DNA from: Chryseobacterium oleae
GTDB taxonomy: Bacteria; Bacteroidota; Bacteroidia; Flavobacteriales; Weeksellaceae
Direction: 5' to 3'
NCBI RefSeq assembly: GCF_900115055.1
Contig: NZ_FOVD01000001.1
Coordinates: 1,426,001-1,490,000 of the forward strand
DNA: 64,000 bases
In this document: one piece after another, positions 45,428 to 54,036 of the stretch
Position numbering within the stretch: position 1 is the first letter of the stretch
Layout of the letters: every line of letters begins with the position of its first letter
Program-made: the position numbers and the translations under genes
Notes under the pieces: model-generated
Told to the model about the DNA's origin: nothing
The model's database searches: none
What the model saw: the letters and a program-made list of their open reading frames with translations, nothing else

Positions 45428-47062
45428 ATGAAATACGTTTTACTTACGCTCATTTCAGCGATGCTGCTGTCTGTTTCGTGGCCTACTTACGGTGTTCCGT
45501 TTTTTATATTTATTGCCCTTGTTCCTCTTCTGATGATGGAACACGGCATATCAAAATTTTCAGCTTACAAAAGAAAAAGCTGGATGGTCTTCGGGCTCTC
45601 CTATCTTTGTTTTGTAGTCTGGAATATCGTAACTACGGGATGGCTGTACGGCGCCAAAAACCCGGACGGAAGCCATTCTATGATGGCAGTTGTATTCCCG
45701 GTACTGGTCAATTCATTTCTGTATTCCCTTGTTTTTCAATGCTACCACTGGTACAAAAACGCACAGGGAACGTACTGGGGATTAGGATTTTTGATTGCCA
45801 TATGGATGAGTTTTGAAAAATTCCATCTGAACTGGGAGCTTACATGGCCATGGCTGAACTTAGGAAATGTGTTTTCAGATTATCCTAAATTAATACAATG
45901 GTATGACACCCTGGGAGCCACCGGAGGAAGCTTCTGGATTCTGCTCATCAATGTTTTAATTTTCTACACCATAAGAACCTGGGAAGCCGGAAGAAAAAGA
46001 AAAGACCTGATCAGAAATGTGTCTATTGTAAGTGCATTAATCATCCTTCCGATGGTGATTTCACTGGTAAAATATAATAACTTCAACGAGAAACCTTCCG
46101 GACAGGTCAATGTTCTGATGCTGCAGCCCGACCTTGATCCTTATGCAGAAAAGTATTCAAAGGACAGCCTCACGATTGAAAATGATCTTTTAAGCCTGGC
46201 AGAAAGCAATTCAAAAGGAAAAATAGATTATTATATCGCCCCTGAAACAGCTCTTCCGGGAAGAGGTTCTATTTCTGAAACTGCTTTTGATAAGAGTTTA
46301 CTTTTAAATAACATCAAAGGATTTTTAACGAAACATCCCGGAGCCGTTTTTGCAACCGGAATTTCATCACACCGTTTTTACAAAAATCAGGAGAAGATGC
46401 CAAAAGAAGCCTACCAGATCAATCCTGATCTTTGGGTAGAAAGTTACAATACGGCTATTCAGATTGCTCCGCAAGAAAAGGTTCAGGTGTATCACAAAGG
46501 GAAATTGGTTCCCGGTGTTGAAATATTCCCTTACATAAGTGTTTTAAAACCTCTTCTGGGCGATGCGATGCTTAATCTGGGTGGAACTGTTGCTTCTTTA
46601 GGAATAGACGAAGAGAGAAAGTCATTCGTCAATCCTTACAATAAAGGCAGAATGGCACCTGTCATCTGTTACGAAAGTATCTATGGCGAATTCACAACGG
46701 ATTATGTTAAAAAAGGAGCCAATTTTATGGGTATTATGACGAACGACTCATGGTGGGGCGTTACAGAAGGCCACAAACAGCTACTTTCTTACGCAAAACT
46801 GAGAGCCATTGAAACCAGAAGAGAAATTGCCCGCGCCGCCAACAGCGGAATATCAGCTCATATCAATGCTAAAGGAGAAATAGTAGCCGATACCTTCTAC
46901 GGTGATAAAACTACCCTATTCGCTAAAGTGAATCTGTATGAAACCATGACGTTTTATACAAGAGCCGGAGATCTTCTATCAAGGTTTTCCATTTTTGCAC
47001 TGGGCTTTTTATTATTTTACTTTTTGATTGAGAAGTTCAGGAGTAAGATGAAGAAATCCTGA
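45428..47062 (+). CDS. lnt: Apolipoprotein N-acyltransferase
   Basis: A 544-residue inner-membrane enzyme that adds the third acyl chain to lipoproteins. It has N-terminal transmembrane helices (about 5-210) and a periplasmic nitrilase-like domain with the catalytic triad Glu273 (APETALPG), Lys (YHKGKLVPGVE, around 357-359) and Cys414 (PVICYESIYGEF). The last helix (about 510-530) returns to the membrane. The many predicted lipoproteins in this window are its likely substrates. It is a single gene with its own terminator. Confidence 0.92.
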   Translation: MKYVLLTLISAMLLSVSWPTYGVPFFIFIALVPLLMMEHGISKFSAYKRKSWMVFGLSYLCFVVWNIVTTGWLYGAKNPDGSHSMMAVVFPVLVNSFLYSLVFQCYHWYKNAQGTYWGLGFLIAIWMSFEKFHLNWELTWPWLNLGNVFSDYPKLIQWYDTLGATGGSFWILLINVLIFYTIRTWEAGRKRKDLIRNVSIVSALIILPMVISLVKYNNFNEKPSGQVNVLMLQPDLDPYAEKYSKDSLTIENDLLSLAESNSKGKIDYYIAPETALPGRGSISETAFDKSLLLNNIKGFLTKHPGAVFATGISSHRFYKNQEKMPKEAYQINPDLWVESYNTAIQIAPQEKVQVYHKGKLVPGVEIFPYISVLKPLLGDAMLNLGGTVASLGIDEERKSFVNPYNKGRMAPVICYESIYGEFTTDYVKKGANFMGIMTNDSWWGVTEGHKQLLSYAKLRAIETRREIARAANSGISAHINAKGEIVADTFYGDKTTLFAKVNLYETMTFYTRAGDLLSRFSIFALGFLLFYFLIEKFRSKMKKS

Positions 47063-47073
47063 TCTTTAAAGTT

Positions 47074-47190
47074 TTAACCACAAAAGACGCAAAAGTTTTT
47101 GAACACTTAAGTTATTTGAAGTTAAATATTTTGTGGATAATAAGTACACATAAGTTTTTGAAAAATCAAAGATTTTTATTTATTACTGAG
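47074..47190. repeat. Inverted partial copy of the 233-bp repeat family
   Basis: TTTTAACCACAAAAGACGCA..., AACTTAAG-type and AAAATCAAAGATTTTTAT match, in reverse orientation, the middle and end of the units at 30557-31105. Confidence 0.6.
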
Positions 47191-47226
47191 AGCGTTCAGA
47201 GTAAATTCATAATAAATATTCAAATT

Positions 47227-47267
47227 AAAAGCACTTTATCCAGCCGGATAAAGTGCTTTTTTTTTTA
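47227..47267 (+). terminator. Terminator of lnt
   Basis: A 16-bp stem (AAAAGCACTTTATCC / GGATAAAGTGCTTTT) with an AGCC-type loop and ten T. It lies about 165 nt after lnt, beyond the repeat. Confidence 0.85.
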
Positions 47268-47279
47268 GGATAACTAATA

Positions 47280-47317
47280 AATAAAATAGAAAAGCCAGCT
47301 GGACGTCTGGCTTTTCT
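47280..47317 (-). terminator. Terminator of the VCBS/FG-GAP protein gene
   Basis: AGAAAAGCCAG / CTGGCTTTTCT with an 8-nt loop. AT-rich sequence follows in the leftward direction. It lies 22 nt past the stop. Confidence 0.75.
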
Positions 47318-47338
47318 TACTAATAGAACTTTTCAGTT

Positions 47339-49051
47339 TTATTGAATGATCAGTTTTTGAGTGGTTACCTCGTTTTTAATTTTCAGTTTTAATAAGTAAA
47401 CTCCTTTTGTAAGATGTGAAACATTGATAGACTGGTCGTTATTTAAAACAACATTCTGTTTTCTTCCATCCATAGAGTACATTTCAACCTCCGAAACTTT
47501 TTCTCCTTTGATAAATACTTTCTCAGACGTCGGATTCGGATAAATGGAAATCTGACTGCTTACCGCTACATCACGCGTTCCCAACGTACTTTGTGTAGAG
47601 GCATCAGAAAATATTTTTGAGGCATCGATAGATCTTACACTCCAGTATACATTCTGAACATACGGGTCAAGATCCAGAAACCATGACGGTGTTGTCACTA
47701 CATACTTCGCAAGATTGGCTGCTCCGGGTGTAGATCCTACTTTAATCTCGTATCGAAGAGCATTTGTAGGGGTCTTATCATCAGAAGCACCGCTCCAGGA
47801 GAATTTAAAACGGTTTCCTGTTTTTACTACATTAAGGACTGCGGGAGGTACAGGTTTCAGATTAACTTCAGTAGAAGTATTTTTGAAGAATTTGGTAAGT
47901 GAAGGCATGCCCGGATCTGCCCAATCAAATCCGGCCAATAAAACATCCAGATGGTGGTCATTGTCAAAGTCAAGTAGATTCACAAAACCTGGCCCTCCTA
48001 ACATATGCAGCCCTGTAGGTATATTTTCAGTAAAATTTTGATTCGAAGGATTATATAAAAAAGTTTTTACGACGGCATCGTTATTACTATCATTTCCTGA
48101 AACGATAAAATCATAGTAGCCGTCATTGTTTACATCACCCGTAGTGACAGAAGAATCTGCAATCTCGGGAACGCTTATCTTCTGTAAGTTTAAGTGTCCG
48201 GTTCCGTCATTCATAAGAACGGCAAGAAACCCTTCATAGCTGGTATCCTGGCCTGTAATAACAATGTCCTGGAAACCGTCTGCATTGAAATCTGCATACT
48301 CCATTTTTCCGCTCGTAAGCGCTGTAAAATCCTGTGAAAGCGTCAGTGTTCCTGACTGATTCATAAAGACTTTAAATATAGGATTATCTCCATCCGCCAC
48401 TCCCAGAATAACAAGGTCAAGAAAGTTGTCATTATTAAGATCTACAAATTTGAAGCTTCCATTCTGTGTTCCGGGATGCCAGCCTTTAGTCAGTTCAAAA
48501 TCGGTTGCTGTATTTCTGTAAAAATCAAGATTATTCACAAAACCGGTTCCTTCTACATATTGAGTTCCGTTGATGGCATAATCCACTTTTCCATCATTAT
48601 CAAAATCAAAAGCTTCCAGAGATCCGTAGATTTTTCCGGCAAGATCAGCCGCTTTTACAAAACCGGTTCCTGTATTTTTAAACCGATAATGTTTATAGTT
48701 TACAATGTCATTATAGCTGAGTCCTGTAGAAATAATATCCATCAGACCATCATTATCAAAGTCCATGAACTTGATATCTCCCAGATGGGTTGCATTAGCC
48801 CCCAGATTGGCATAAGGTACCAGTGAAGTCCCGTTGTTTTTGTATACTTCGTTAAAAGATGTATCTACATTTCCATCACCATCACTGTCAATAGCTCCGT
48901 TGATCACCACATCCTGCTTTCCGTCATTATCCATATCAGCCACATCAGCTGATCCATAGTAGAAATTCCTCATACCAGTCTGAATTTCAGTGTAGTTCTG
49001 AGCCATCAGCCCAACAGGAAGCATAGATAAAAGAATACAGATCCTCTTCAT
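47339..49051 (-). CDS. T9SS-secreted FG-GAP/VCBS-repeat protein
   Basis: A 570-residue extracellular protein. The frame opens at 49081 with a TTG that is part of the -7 element, so the ATG at 49051 (MKRICILLSMLPVGLMAQ signal peptide) is chosen. Residues of about 20-390 are tandem VCBS/FG-GAP beta-propeller repeats with calcium-binding motifs (ADMDNDGKQDVVINGA, DFDNDGLMDIISTG, DLNNDNFLDLVILG, DVNNDGYYDFIVSG). A fibronectin-like domain follows (about 410-490), then a type A T9SS sorting domain (SIYPNPTSEKVFIKG ... LKIKNEVTTQKLIIQ). Probably adhesin-like; no catalytic residues were recognised. Confidence 0.88.
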   Translation of the reverse strand: MKRICILLSMLPVGLMAQNYTEIQTGMRNFYYGSADVADMDNDGKQDVVINGAIDSDGDGNVDTSFNEVYKNNGTSLVPYANLGANATHLGDIKFMDFDNDGLMDIISTGLSYNDIVNYKHYRFKNTGTGFVKAADLAGKIYGSLEAFDFDNDGKVDYAINGTQYVEGTGFVNNLDFYRNTATDFELTKGWHPGTQNGSFKFVDLNNDNFLDLVILGVADGDNPIFKVFMNQSGTLTLSQDFTALTSGKMEYADFNADGFQDIVITGQDTSYEGFLAVLMNDGTGHLNLQKISVPEIADSSVTTGDVNNDGYYDFIVSGNDSNNDAVVKTFLYNPSNQNFTENIPTGLHMLGGPGFVNLLDFDNDHHLDVLLAGFDWADPGMPSLTKFFKNTSTEVNLKPVPPAVLNVVKTGNRFKFSWSGASDDKTPTNALRYEIKVGSTPGAANLAKYVVTTPSWFLDLDPYVQNVYWSVRSIDASKIFSDASTQSTLGTRDVAVSSQISIYPNPTSEKVFIKGEKVSEVEMYSMDGRKQNVVLNNDQSINVSHLTKGVYLLKLKIKNEVTTQKLIIQ

Positions 49052-49078
49052 ATTATTTTTATTTAGATTAATTAAAAA

Positions 49079-49086
49079 CAAAGGTA
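49079..49086 (-). promoter_or_regulatory. -7 element of the VCBS-repeat gene
   Basis: TACCTTTG on the minus strand, 27 nt before the ATG at 49051. Confidence 0.45.
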
Positions 49087-49223
49087 AAACATTCGGATTT
49101 GCTTTTTATAGAAAGCTTACATGAAATATATCAGTCACTTGGCTCAGCGTGTCTCGGGATTTATTTTATTTTAAAATTCATGATTATTAATCAGTCAGTT
49201 ATTTGTAAATATTTTCCAAAACA

Positions 49224-49255
49224 TTTGTCTATATAAAAAATTCTTCGTTATTTTG
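49224..49255 (+). promoter_or_regulatory. Promoter of the rpmB-rpmG-bL38 operon
   Basis: TTTG (49224-49227), a 21-nt spacer and TATTTTG (49249-49255), a -7 variant one base short of TAnnTTTG. It lies 36 nt before the rpmB ATG. Confidence 0.4.
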
Positions 49256-49291
49256 CACTCTCAAATATTATACAAATAAGAACATCGAGAT

Positions 49292-49534
49292 ATGTCAAGA
49301 ATTTGCCAAATAACAGGAAAGCGTGCAATGGTTGGTAACAACGTTTCTCACGCTAATAACAAAACGAAGCGTCGTTTTGAAATTAACTTATTAGAGAAGA
49401 AATTTTACCTTCCGGAGCAAGATAAGCACGTAACACTGAAAGTATCAGCTCATGGATTGAGAGTGATTAACAAGATTGGAATCGAAGAAGCTATTGAAAG
49501 AGCTACTAGAAACGGATTGATTAAAAAGAATTAA
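49292..49534 (+). CDS. rpmB: 50S ribosomal protein bL28
   Basis: An 80-residue basic ribosomal protein with the bL28 start [20 protein letters not shown] and the conserved [11 protein letters not shown]. It is a component of the large ribosomal subunit. It is the first gene of a three-gene ribosomal operon, 6 nt before rpmG. Confidence 0.97.
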   Translation: MSRICQITGKRAMVGNNVSHANNKTKRRFEINLLEKKFYLPEQDKHVTLKVSAHGLRVINKIGIEEAIERATRNGLIKKN

Positions 49535-49540
49535 TAAATC

Positions 49541-49723
49541 ATGGCAAAAAAAGGAAATAGAGTTCAAGTAATCCTTGAATGTACAGAGCACAAAGAGAGC
49601 GGTATGCCAGGAATGTCAAGATACATTTCTACTAAGAATAAAAAGAACACTACAGAGAGATTAGAGCTTAAGAAGTACAATCCTGTTCTTAAAAGATCTA
49701 CCCTTCACAAAGAAATCAAGTAA
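49541..49723 (+). CDS. rpmG: 50S ribosomal protein bL33
   Basis: A 60-residue protein with [28 protein letters not shown] and [12 protein letters not shown], diagnostic of bL33. The zinc-binding Cys pairs of the C+ form are absent (only one Cys), so it is the zinc-independent C- type. It lies 6 nt after rpmB and 19 nt before the DUF4295 gene. Confidence 0.96.
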   Translation: MAKKGNRVQVILECTEHKESGMPGMSRYISTKNKKNTTERLELKKYNPVLKRSTLHKEIK

Positions 49724-49742
49724 TTTATAAATATAATTTACC

Positions 49743-49895
49743 ATGGCAAAGAAAGTAGTAGCAACCCTACAAAGCGGACAGTCAAAAAAAATGACTAAAG
49801 TTGTGAAAATGGTTAAGTCATCTAAGTCAGGTGCTTACGTTTTCGAAGAAAAAGTAATGAATGCAGACGAAGTAGACGGTTATTTGAAGAAATAA
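49743..49895 (+). CDS. DUF4295 small basic ribosomal protein (bL38 type)
   Basis: A 50-residue protein not covered by longer ORF thresholds: MAKKVVATLQSGQSKKMTKV at the start, Lys rich in the middle, ending ADEVDGYLKK. Known: DUF4295 proteins are found only in Bacteroidota, encoded after rpmG. As I recall, the Flavobacterium ribosome structure identified one as an extra large-subunit protein, bL38. The start is ATG at 49743, 19 nt after the rpmG stop, and the operon ends at the terminator at 49917. Confidence 0.88.
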   Translation: MAKKVVATLQSGQSKKMTKVVKMVKSSKSGAYVFEEKVMNADEVDGYLKK

Positions 49896-49916
49896 TCTCC
49901 ACTTTATTTACAATAT

Positions 49917-49949
49917 AAAAAACTACTCATATTTTGGGTAGTTTTTTTG
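49917..49949 (+). terminator. Terminator of the ribosomal operon
   Basis: AAACTACTC / GGGTAGTTT (one G-T pair) with a 7-nt loop, followed by TTTT. Confidence 0.8.
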
Positions 49950-49950
49950 T

Positions 49951-49958
49951 TATCTTTG
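49951..49958 (+). promoter_or_regulatory. -7 element of the exported RidA-like gene
   Basis: TATCTTTG, directly after the ribosomal-operon terminator and 36 nt before the ATG at 49995. Confidence 0.45.
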
Positions 49959-49994
49959 TTCACCAGATTATTAATCAATTCAATATACACCCAT

Positions 49995-50462
49995 ATGAAA
50001 AAGGTTCTTATTCTGGTTTTCACAGAAATTTTTCTATTTTCATTCGGTCAGAAAAAGATGAACAGTGTAGAATACAAAAACTCGGCGGAAGTTTTTACCA
50101 TTAAAGGATTGTCACAATCAACAAGCATTGACTGTGGAAATTCCAAAATGATTTTGCTGTCCGGACAAGTTCCATTGGATGCTGCAGGAAATCTCGTAGG
50201 AAACGACGTCGAAAAGCAGACCCAACAGGTTTTTAAAAACATTGAAAGCATCCTGAAAGAATATGGAGCAACAGGAAAGGATATTGTAAAACTGGGAATA
50301 TTTATCACCGATATTTCCAGAACACCAGACTTTAGAAAAATCCGTGACTTATATATCAACCTTCAAAATCCTCCCGTGAGCAGCCTTGTGGAAGTAAGCC
50401 GTCTTTTCAGAGACGATGTACTTATAGAAGTGGAAGCCACGGCAGTTATAAAAAACAAATAA
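49995..50462 (+). CDS. Exported RidA-like (YjgF/YER057c) protein lacking the catalytic Arg
   Basis: A 155-residue protein. The frame is open from 49947, but the ATG at 49995 starts a signal peptide (MKKVLILVFTEIFLFSFGQ). The rest is a YjgF/RidA fold: MILLSGQVPLDAAGNLVG, QTQQVFKNIESILKEYGA, VKLGIFITDI and VEVSRLFRDDVLIEVEATAV. In true imine deaminases (RidA) a catalytic Arg sits before the VEV strand (PARS-V); here the aligned residue is Ser129 (PPVSSLVEV). The protein is therefore unlikely to be a canonical deaminase and belongs to an exported Rid subfamily of unknown role. It lies 9 nt before ftsY. Confidence 0.85.
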   Translation: MKKVLILVFTEIFLFSFGQKKMNSVEYKNSAEVFTIKGLSQSTSIDCGNSKMILLSGQVPLDAAGNLVGNDVEKQTQQVFKNIESILKEYGATGKDIVKLGIFITDISRTPDFRKIRDLYINLQNPPVSSLVEVSRLFRDDVLIEVEATAVIKNK

Positions 50463-50471
50463 GAATGAACT

Positions 50472-51425
50472 ATGAGTTGGTTTAAAAATATTTTCAAAAA
50501 AGAAGAAAAAGAAACTTTAGATAAGGGTCTGGAAAAATCCAGCCAGGGTTTCTTTGAAAAAATGACGAAGGCCGTAGTCGGTAAAAGCAAAGTAGATGAT
50601 GAAGTACTGGATAACCTGGAAGAAATACTGATTGCATCTGACGTAGGCGCATCTACAACCATCAAGATCATAGAAAGAATTGAAGAGCGTGTTGCCCGTG
50701 ATAAATATGTCGGTGTAAGTGAACTTGATGACATTCTTCGCGAAGAGATCTCAGGCTTACTTCTTGAAAATCCTCATGCAGGAACAGGAAATATAGACAG
50801 TTCGAAAAAGCCTTACGTTATCATGGTAGTTGGGGTAAATGGTGTAGGAAAAACAACAACAATCGGGAAGCTGGCTCACCAATTCAAATCCGAAGGCAGA
50901 AAGGTGGTCTTGGGAGCAGCAGACACCTTCAGAGCGGCAGCTGTGGACCAGTTGGTCATCTGGAGCGAAAGAGTCGGTGTTCCTATCGTTAAACAGGATA
51001 TGGGCTCAGATCCTGCCTCCGTAGCTTTTGATACCGTACAAAGTGCCGTAGCGCAGGATGCAGACGTAGTGATTATAGATACTGCAGGAAGACTTCATAA
51101 CAAGATCAACCTGATGAACGAACTTTCCAAGATCAAAAGAGTCATGCAGAAGGTAATTCCTGATGCTCCTCATGAGATCCTGCTTGTTCTTGACGGTTCT
51201 ACAGGTCAGAATGCATTTGAGCAGGCCAAACAGTTTACAGCAGCTACAGAAGTGAATGCATTAGCCGTAACAAAACTAGACGGAACTGCTAAAGGTGGTG
51301 TTGTCATTGGTATATCAGATCAGTTCCAGATTCCGGTAAAATATATTGGGGTGGGTGAAAAGATGACTGACCTCCAACTTTTCAATGGTACGGAATTTGT
51401 TGACTCATTTTTCAAGAAAAGATGA
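50472..51425 (+). CDS. ftsY: Signal recognition particle receptor
   Basis: A 317-residue SRP GTPase that docks ribosome-SRP complexes at the membrane for co-translational insertion. It has a short acidic N-terminus instead of the long A domain of E. coli, then the helical N domain, and the G domain with P-loop GVNGVGKTTTIGKLA, insertion-box DTFRAAAVDQL, DTAGRLH and TKLDGTAKGG. Length is normal for Bacteroidota. It lies 9 nt after the RidA-like gene, so probably co-transcribed. Confidence 0.96.
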   Translation: MSWFKNIFKKEEKETLDKGLEKSSQGFFEKMTKAVVGKSKVDDEVLDNLEEILIASDVGASTTIKIIERIEERVARDKYVGVSELDDILREEISGLLLENPHAGTGNIDSSKKPYVIMVVGVNGVGKTTTIGKLAHQFKSEGRKVVLGAADTFRAAAVDQLVIWSERVGVPIVKQDMGSDPASVAFDTVQSAVAQDADVVIIDTAGRLHNKINLMNELSKIKRVMQKVIPDAPHEILLVLDGSTGQNAFEQAKQFTAATEVNALAVTKLDGTAKGGVVIGISDQFQIPVKYIGVGEKMTDLQLFNGTEFVDSFFKKR

Positions 51426-51494
51426 TTTACGTCATGTTTTCCCTTAACTTAGCAAACACATCAATACATATTAACATTTAAAAAATTTGCAACT

Positions 51495-51755
51495 ATGGGA
51501 ATTTTAACATGGATTATATTCGGGCTACTGGCTGGAGCCATCGCAAAAATGATTATGCCGGGTAACCAGGGAGGCGGCTGGCTGATCACCATTATACTAG
51601 GGATCATCGGAGCTTTCGTGGGCGGTGCAATAGGAGTTTATGTTCTGCACTGGGGAGACGTTACTTCATTCTGGAATCCCAGAAGCTGGATACTGGCTAT
51701 CGGAGGCGCTTTAATCGTTCTCTGGATCTACGGAATGGCTACCAAGAAAAGCTGA
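51495..51755 (+). CDS. GlsB/YeaQ/YmgE-family small membrane protein
   Basis: An 86-residue protein with three transmembrane helices: LTWIIFGLLAGAIAKMIMPG, WLITIILGIIGAFVGGAIGV and SWILAIGGALIVLWIYGMA. The conserved GAIAKMIMPG and GGGWLITIILGIIGAFVGG identify the transglycosylase-associated/GlsB stress family. Function is unclear; homologues respond to envelope stress. It lies 69 nt after ftsY and is followed by a strong terminator. Confidence 0.92.
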   Translation: MGILTWIIFGLLAGAIAKMIMPGNQGGGWLITIILGIIGAFVGGAIGVYVLHWGDVTSFWNPRSWILAIGGALIVLWIYGMATKKS

Positions 51756-51773
51756 TACAGCAGATAAAAAATA

Positions 51774-51811
51774 AAATCCCGGAACTGAAATTCAGTTCCG
51801 GGATTTTTTGT
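51774..51811. terminator. Bidirectional terminator between the glsB-like gene and sppA
   Basis: A near-perfect 16-bp stem (AAATCCCGGAACTGAA / TTCAGTTCCGGGATTT) followed by TTTT; A-rich on the other side. Confidence 0.85.
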
Positions 51812-51826
51812 ACAATATAATTTAGT

Positions 51827-53581
51827 TTAGTTGATCTTGATCTGGTAAGGCATTTCCATTTTCACTTCAGACTTCAGTTTCTCATCTGTGATCTGCTGAA
51901 GAATTTCATAGTTGGCTTTACCAATTTTATTTTTGATAATTCTTGCCGAGATATCTTCTTCGTTCAGGTCTTTGAAGATCTGCTCAAAAGGAGTCATTCT
52001 TTTCGGATAAGAAGAAACGTGGTAAGATTTTAATCCTGCTTTCTGGGCGGCAAATTTCACAGCATCATTCAATGTTCCCAATTCATCCACAAGACCGATC
52101 TGCTTGGCACGAACCCCACTCCATACTCTACCTCCACCTACATTGTCGATCTGCTCGAAAGTCTGTTTTCTGTTTTGAGTCACAAAATGCACAAATCTCT
52201 TATAAGTCCCTTCCACACTTCTTGTGATCAGATTCACGCCGTATGGTGTAACTCCGTTCAATGCAGAATAGTATTGAGAATTGGCATTGGTAGCCACAAT
52301 ATCTGAGCGGATACCGTTTTTGTTCGCAAGATCCTTATAATAAGGAATCACTCCGAAAACTCCGATGGATCCTGTCAGCGTATTAGGCTCTGAATAAATT
52401 TTATCCGCAGCCATTGCAATATAATACCCTCCGGATGCTGCATAATCACCGAAAGATACCACTAAAGGCTTTTTCTTTTTCAACTGCTGAAGTTCAAATA
52501 AAATTTCATCTGAAGCATTAGCACTTCCTCCCGGAGAATTGATTCTGAAAACAACCGCTTTCACTTTTTCATCATCCTGAAGTTCTTTAATATATTTCAC
52601 ATATCTTTCTGAAAAGATCTCATTGTAGCCATCACCATTGTTAATTCCTCCTGAAGCATACAAAACAGCTACTTTCTCTCCTGACTTATCCTCGTCTGCA
52701 TAAGAACTGATGTAGCCGGCTAATGACACCTTATTCAGCTTCTCCTTTTCTTTAAGACTAAGCTTTGATTTGATCATCTGATCATATTCCGTTTTCTGGA
52801 TCAGCTTGTCAGCCAGTTTGTATTTTAATCCCAATTCAGGAATCATTCCGTATAAACTGTCAACAACAGTTTTGAACTGAGCGGTATCCATTTTTCGTGA
52901 AACAGCCATTTTAGTTGAAGTACTGCTCCAGATATCATTTAAAAGAGTACTTAACTGCTCTTTATTTTCCGGAGAAATATCATTCCTTAAGAAAGGTTCT
53001 ACTGCAGACTTGAATTTTCCATGTCTGATCACTTCAATACCGATTCCGTATTTATCTGCAAAATCTTTAAAAAATGCAACTTCAGTAGCCAATCCTTTTA
53101 ATTCTATCATTCCTGATGGATTAAGGTAGTACTGATCTGCCACAGATCCTAAATAATAGGCAGACTGCGAAACAGCATTTCCATAAGCGTACACAAATTT
53201 CCCGCTCTTTTTAAAATCTTCAATAGCATTTCTGATATCATCGATCTGGGTCATTCCTGCATGCAGGTCATCAGCTTCAATACTTATCCCTTTAATCTTA
53301 TCATCGGTTTTAGCCTTTTTGATAGCTTCCAGAACATCATACAAAAGAACGCTTTTGCTTTTATCGCTGATATTGAACAGTCCCACTTCTTCTTCTGTAG
53401 GGCTGTCTATTATATTAGTCTTTAAATTAATCGTCAGAACAGAATTGTTTTTCACAGACACGGCTTTGTCATTCCCCATGGAACTGAACACAAGCATCAT
53501 GATGAAAAAGACGAAAAATACGGCACATAATAGGACAATTGCCACTATATTTGCCAATACATTTTTAAAGAAACTTCTCAT
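51827..53581 (-). CDS. sppA: Signal peptide peptidase, 67-kDa type
   Basis: A 584-residue inner-membrane protease that degrades cleaved signal peptides. One N-terminal transmembrane helix (about 12-33) is followed by two tandem ClpP-like domains. The Lys/Ser dyad is complete: Lys191 in GKFKSAVEPF (first domain) and Ser383 in AASGGYY (second domain). Other signatures are RINSPGGSANASDEI and NTLTGSIGVFG. Length matches the long E. coli-type SppA. It is divergent from folK with only 20 nt between start codons. Confidence 0.93.
   Translation of the reverse strand: MRSFFKNVLANIVAIVLLCAVFFVFFIMMLVFSSMGNDKAVSVKNNSVLTINLKTNIIDSPTEEEVGLFNISDKSKSVLLYDVLEAIKKAKTDDKIKGISIEADDLHAGMTQIDDIRNAIEDFKKSGKFVYAYGNAVSQSAYYLGSVADQYYLNPSGMIELKGLATEVAFFKDFADKYGIGIEVIRHGKFKSAVEPFLRNDISPENKEQLSTLLNDIWSSTSTKMAVSRKMDTAQFKTVVDSLYGMIPELGLKYKLADKLIQKTEYDQMIKSKLSLKEKEKLNKVSLAGYISSYADEDKSGEKVAVLYASGGINNGDGYNEIFSERYVKYIKELQDDEKVKAVVFRINSPGGSANASDEILFELQQLKKKKPLVVSFGDYAASGGYYIAMAADKIYSEPNTLTGSIGVFGVIPYYKDLANKNGIRSDIVATNANSQYYSALNGVTPYGVNLITRSVEGTYKRFVHFVTQNRKQTFEQIDNVGGGRVWSGVRAKQIGLVDELGTLNDAVKFAAQKAGLKSYHVSSYPKRMTPFEQIFKDLNEEDISARIIKNKIGKANYEILQQITDEKLKSEVKMEMPYQIKIN
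53546..53553 (+). promoter_or_regulatory. Candidate -7 element of folK inside sppA
   Basis: TATATTTG lies within the first codons of sppA on the opposite strand, 48 nt before the folK ATG. Confidence 0.35.
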
Positions 53582-53601
53582 AAATCAATCAATTTTCCAA
53601 T

Positions 53602-54018
53602 ATGTCGCAGCATAGGGTGGTTTTGTTACTAGGAAGTAACCTTGGAGACCAAAAAAAAAATTTAGAGCTTGCCTTAGAAAAGATCAGGGAAGGCGGAAAT
53701 GAAATATCACAAACCAGCGAATTTTTAACAACAGAACCGGTAGAATTTGTCAGTTCTAATATTTTTTGTAATATTGCATCAATAATATTCACGCATCTTT
53801 CACCTATTCAACTGCTTGATTTTATTAAAAGTATTGAAGTTGAGATGGGAAGAATTAATGATTCAAAATCATCTGGAAGCTATAGCGATAGAATAATAGA
53901 TATTGACATCATTAAATATAACGGTCTGAATTTCAGATCAGAAAGATTGGAAATCCCTCATCAAAAACATTTGTTTGAAAGAGATTTTTCCAGAATATTA
54001 TTGAAAGATTTTATCTAA
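53602..54018 (+). CDS. folK: 2-amino-4-hydroxy-6-hydroxymethyldihydropteridine diphosphokinase
   Basis: A 138-residue enzyme of folate synthesis that pyrophosphorylates hydroxymethyl-dihydropterin with ATP. It has the start VLLLGSNLGDQKKNLELAL, the Glu-rich TEPVEF loop, and the signature SYSDRIIDIDIIKYNG with LEIPHQKHLFERDF, in which the usual HPR is HQK. It is slightly shorter than E. coli HPPK, normal for Bacteroidota. It starts 20 nt from the divergent sppA. Confidence 0.92.
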   Translation: MSQHRVVLLLGSNLGDQKKNLELALEKIREGGNEISQTSEFLTTEPVEFVSSNIFCNIASIIFTHLSPIQLLDFIKSIEVEMGRINDSKSSGSYSDRIIDIDIIKYNGLNFRSERLEIPHQKHLFERDFSRILLKDFI

Positions 54019-54036
54019 ATAAAACATAAAACATAT

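Noticed and set aside
49054..49081. Longer N-terminus for the VCBS-repeat protein from a TTG
   Set aside because: The TTG lies in the TACCTTTG -7 element, and the ATG at 49051 begins a proper signal peptide.
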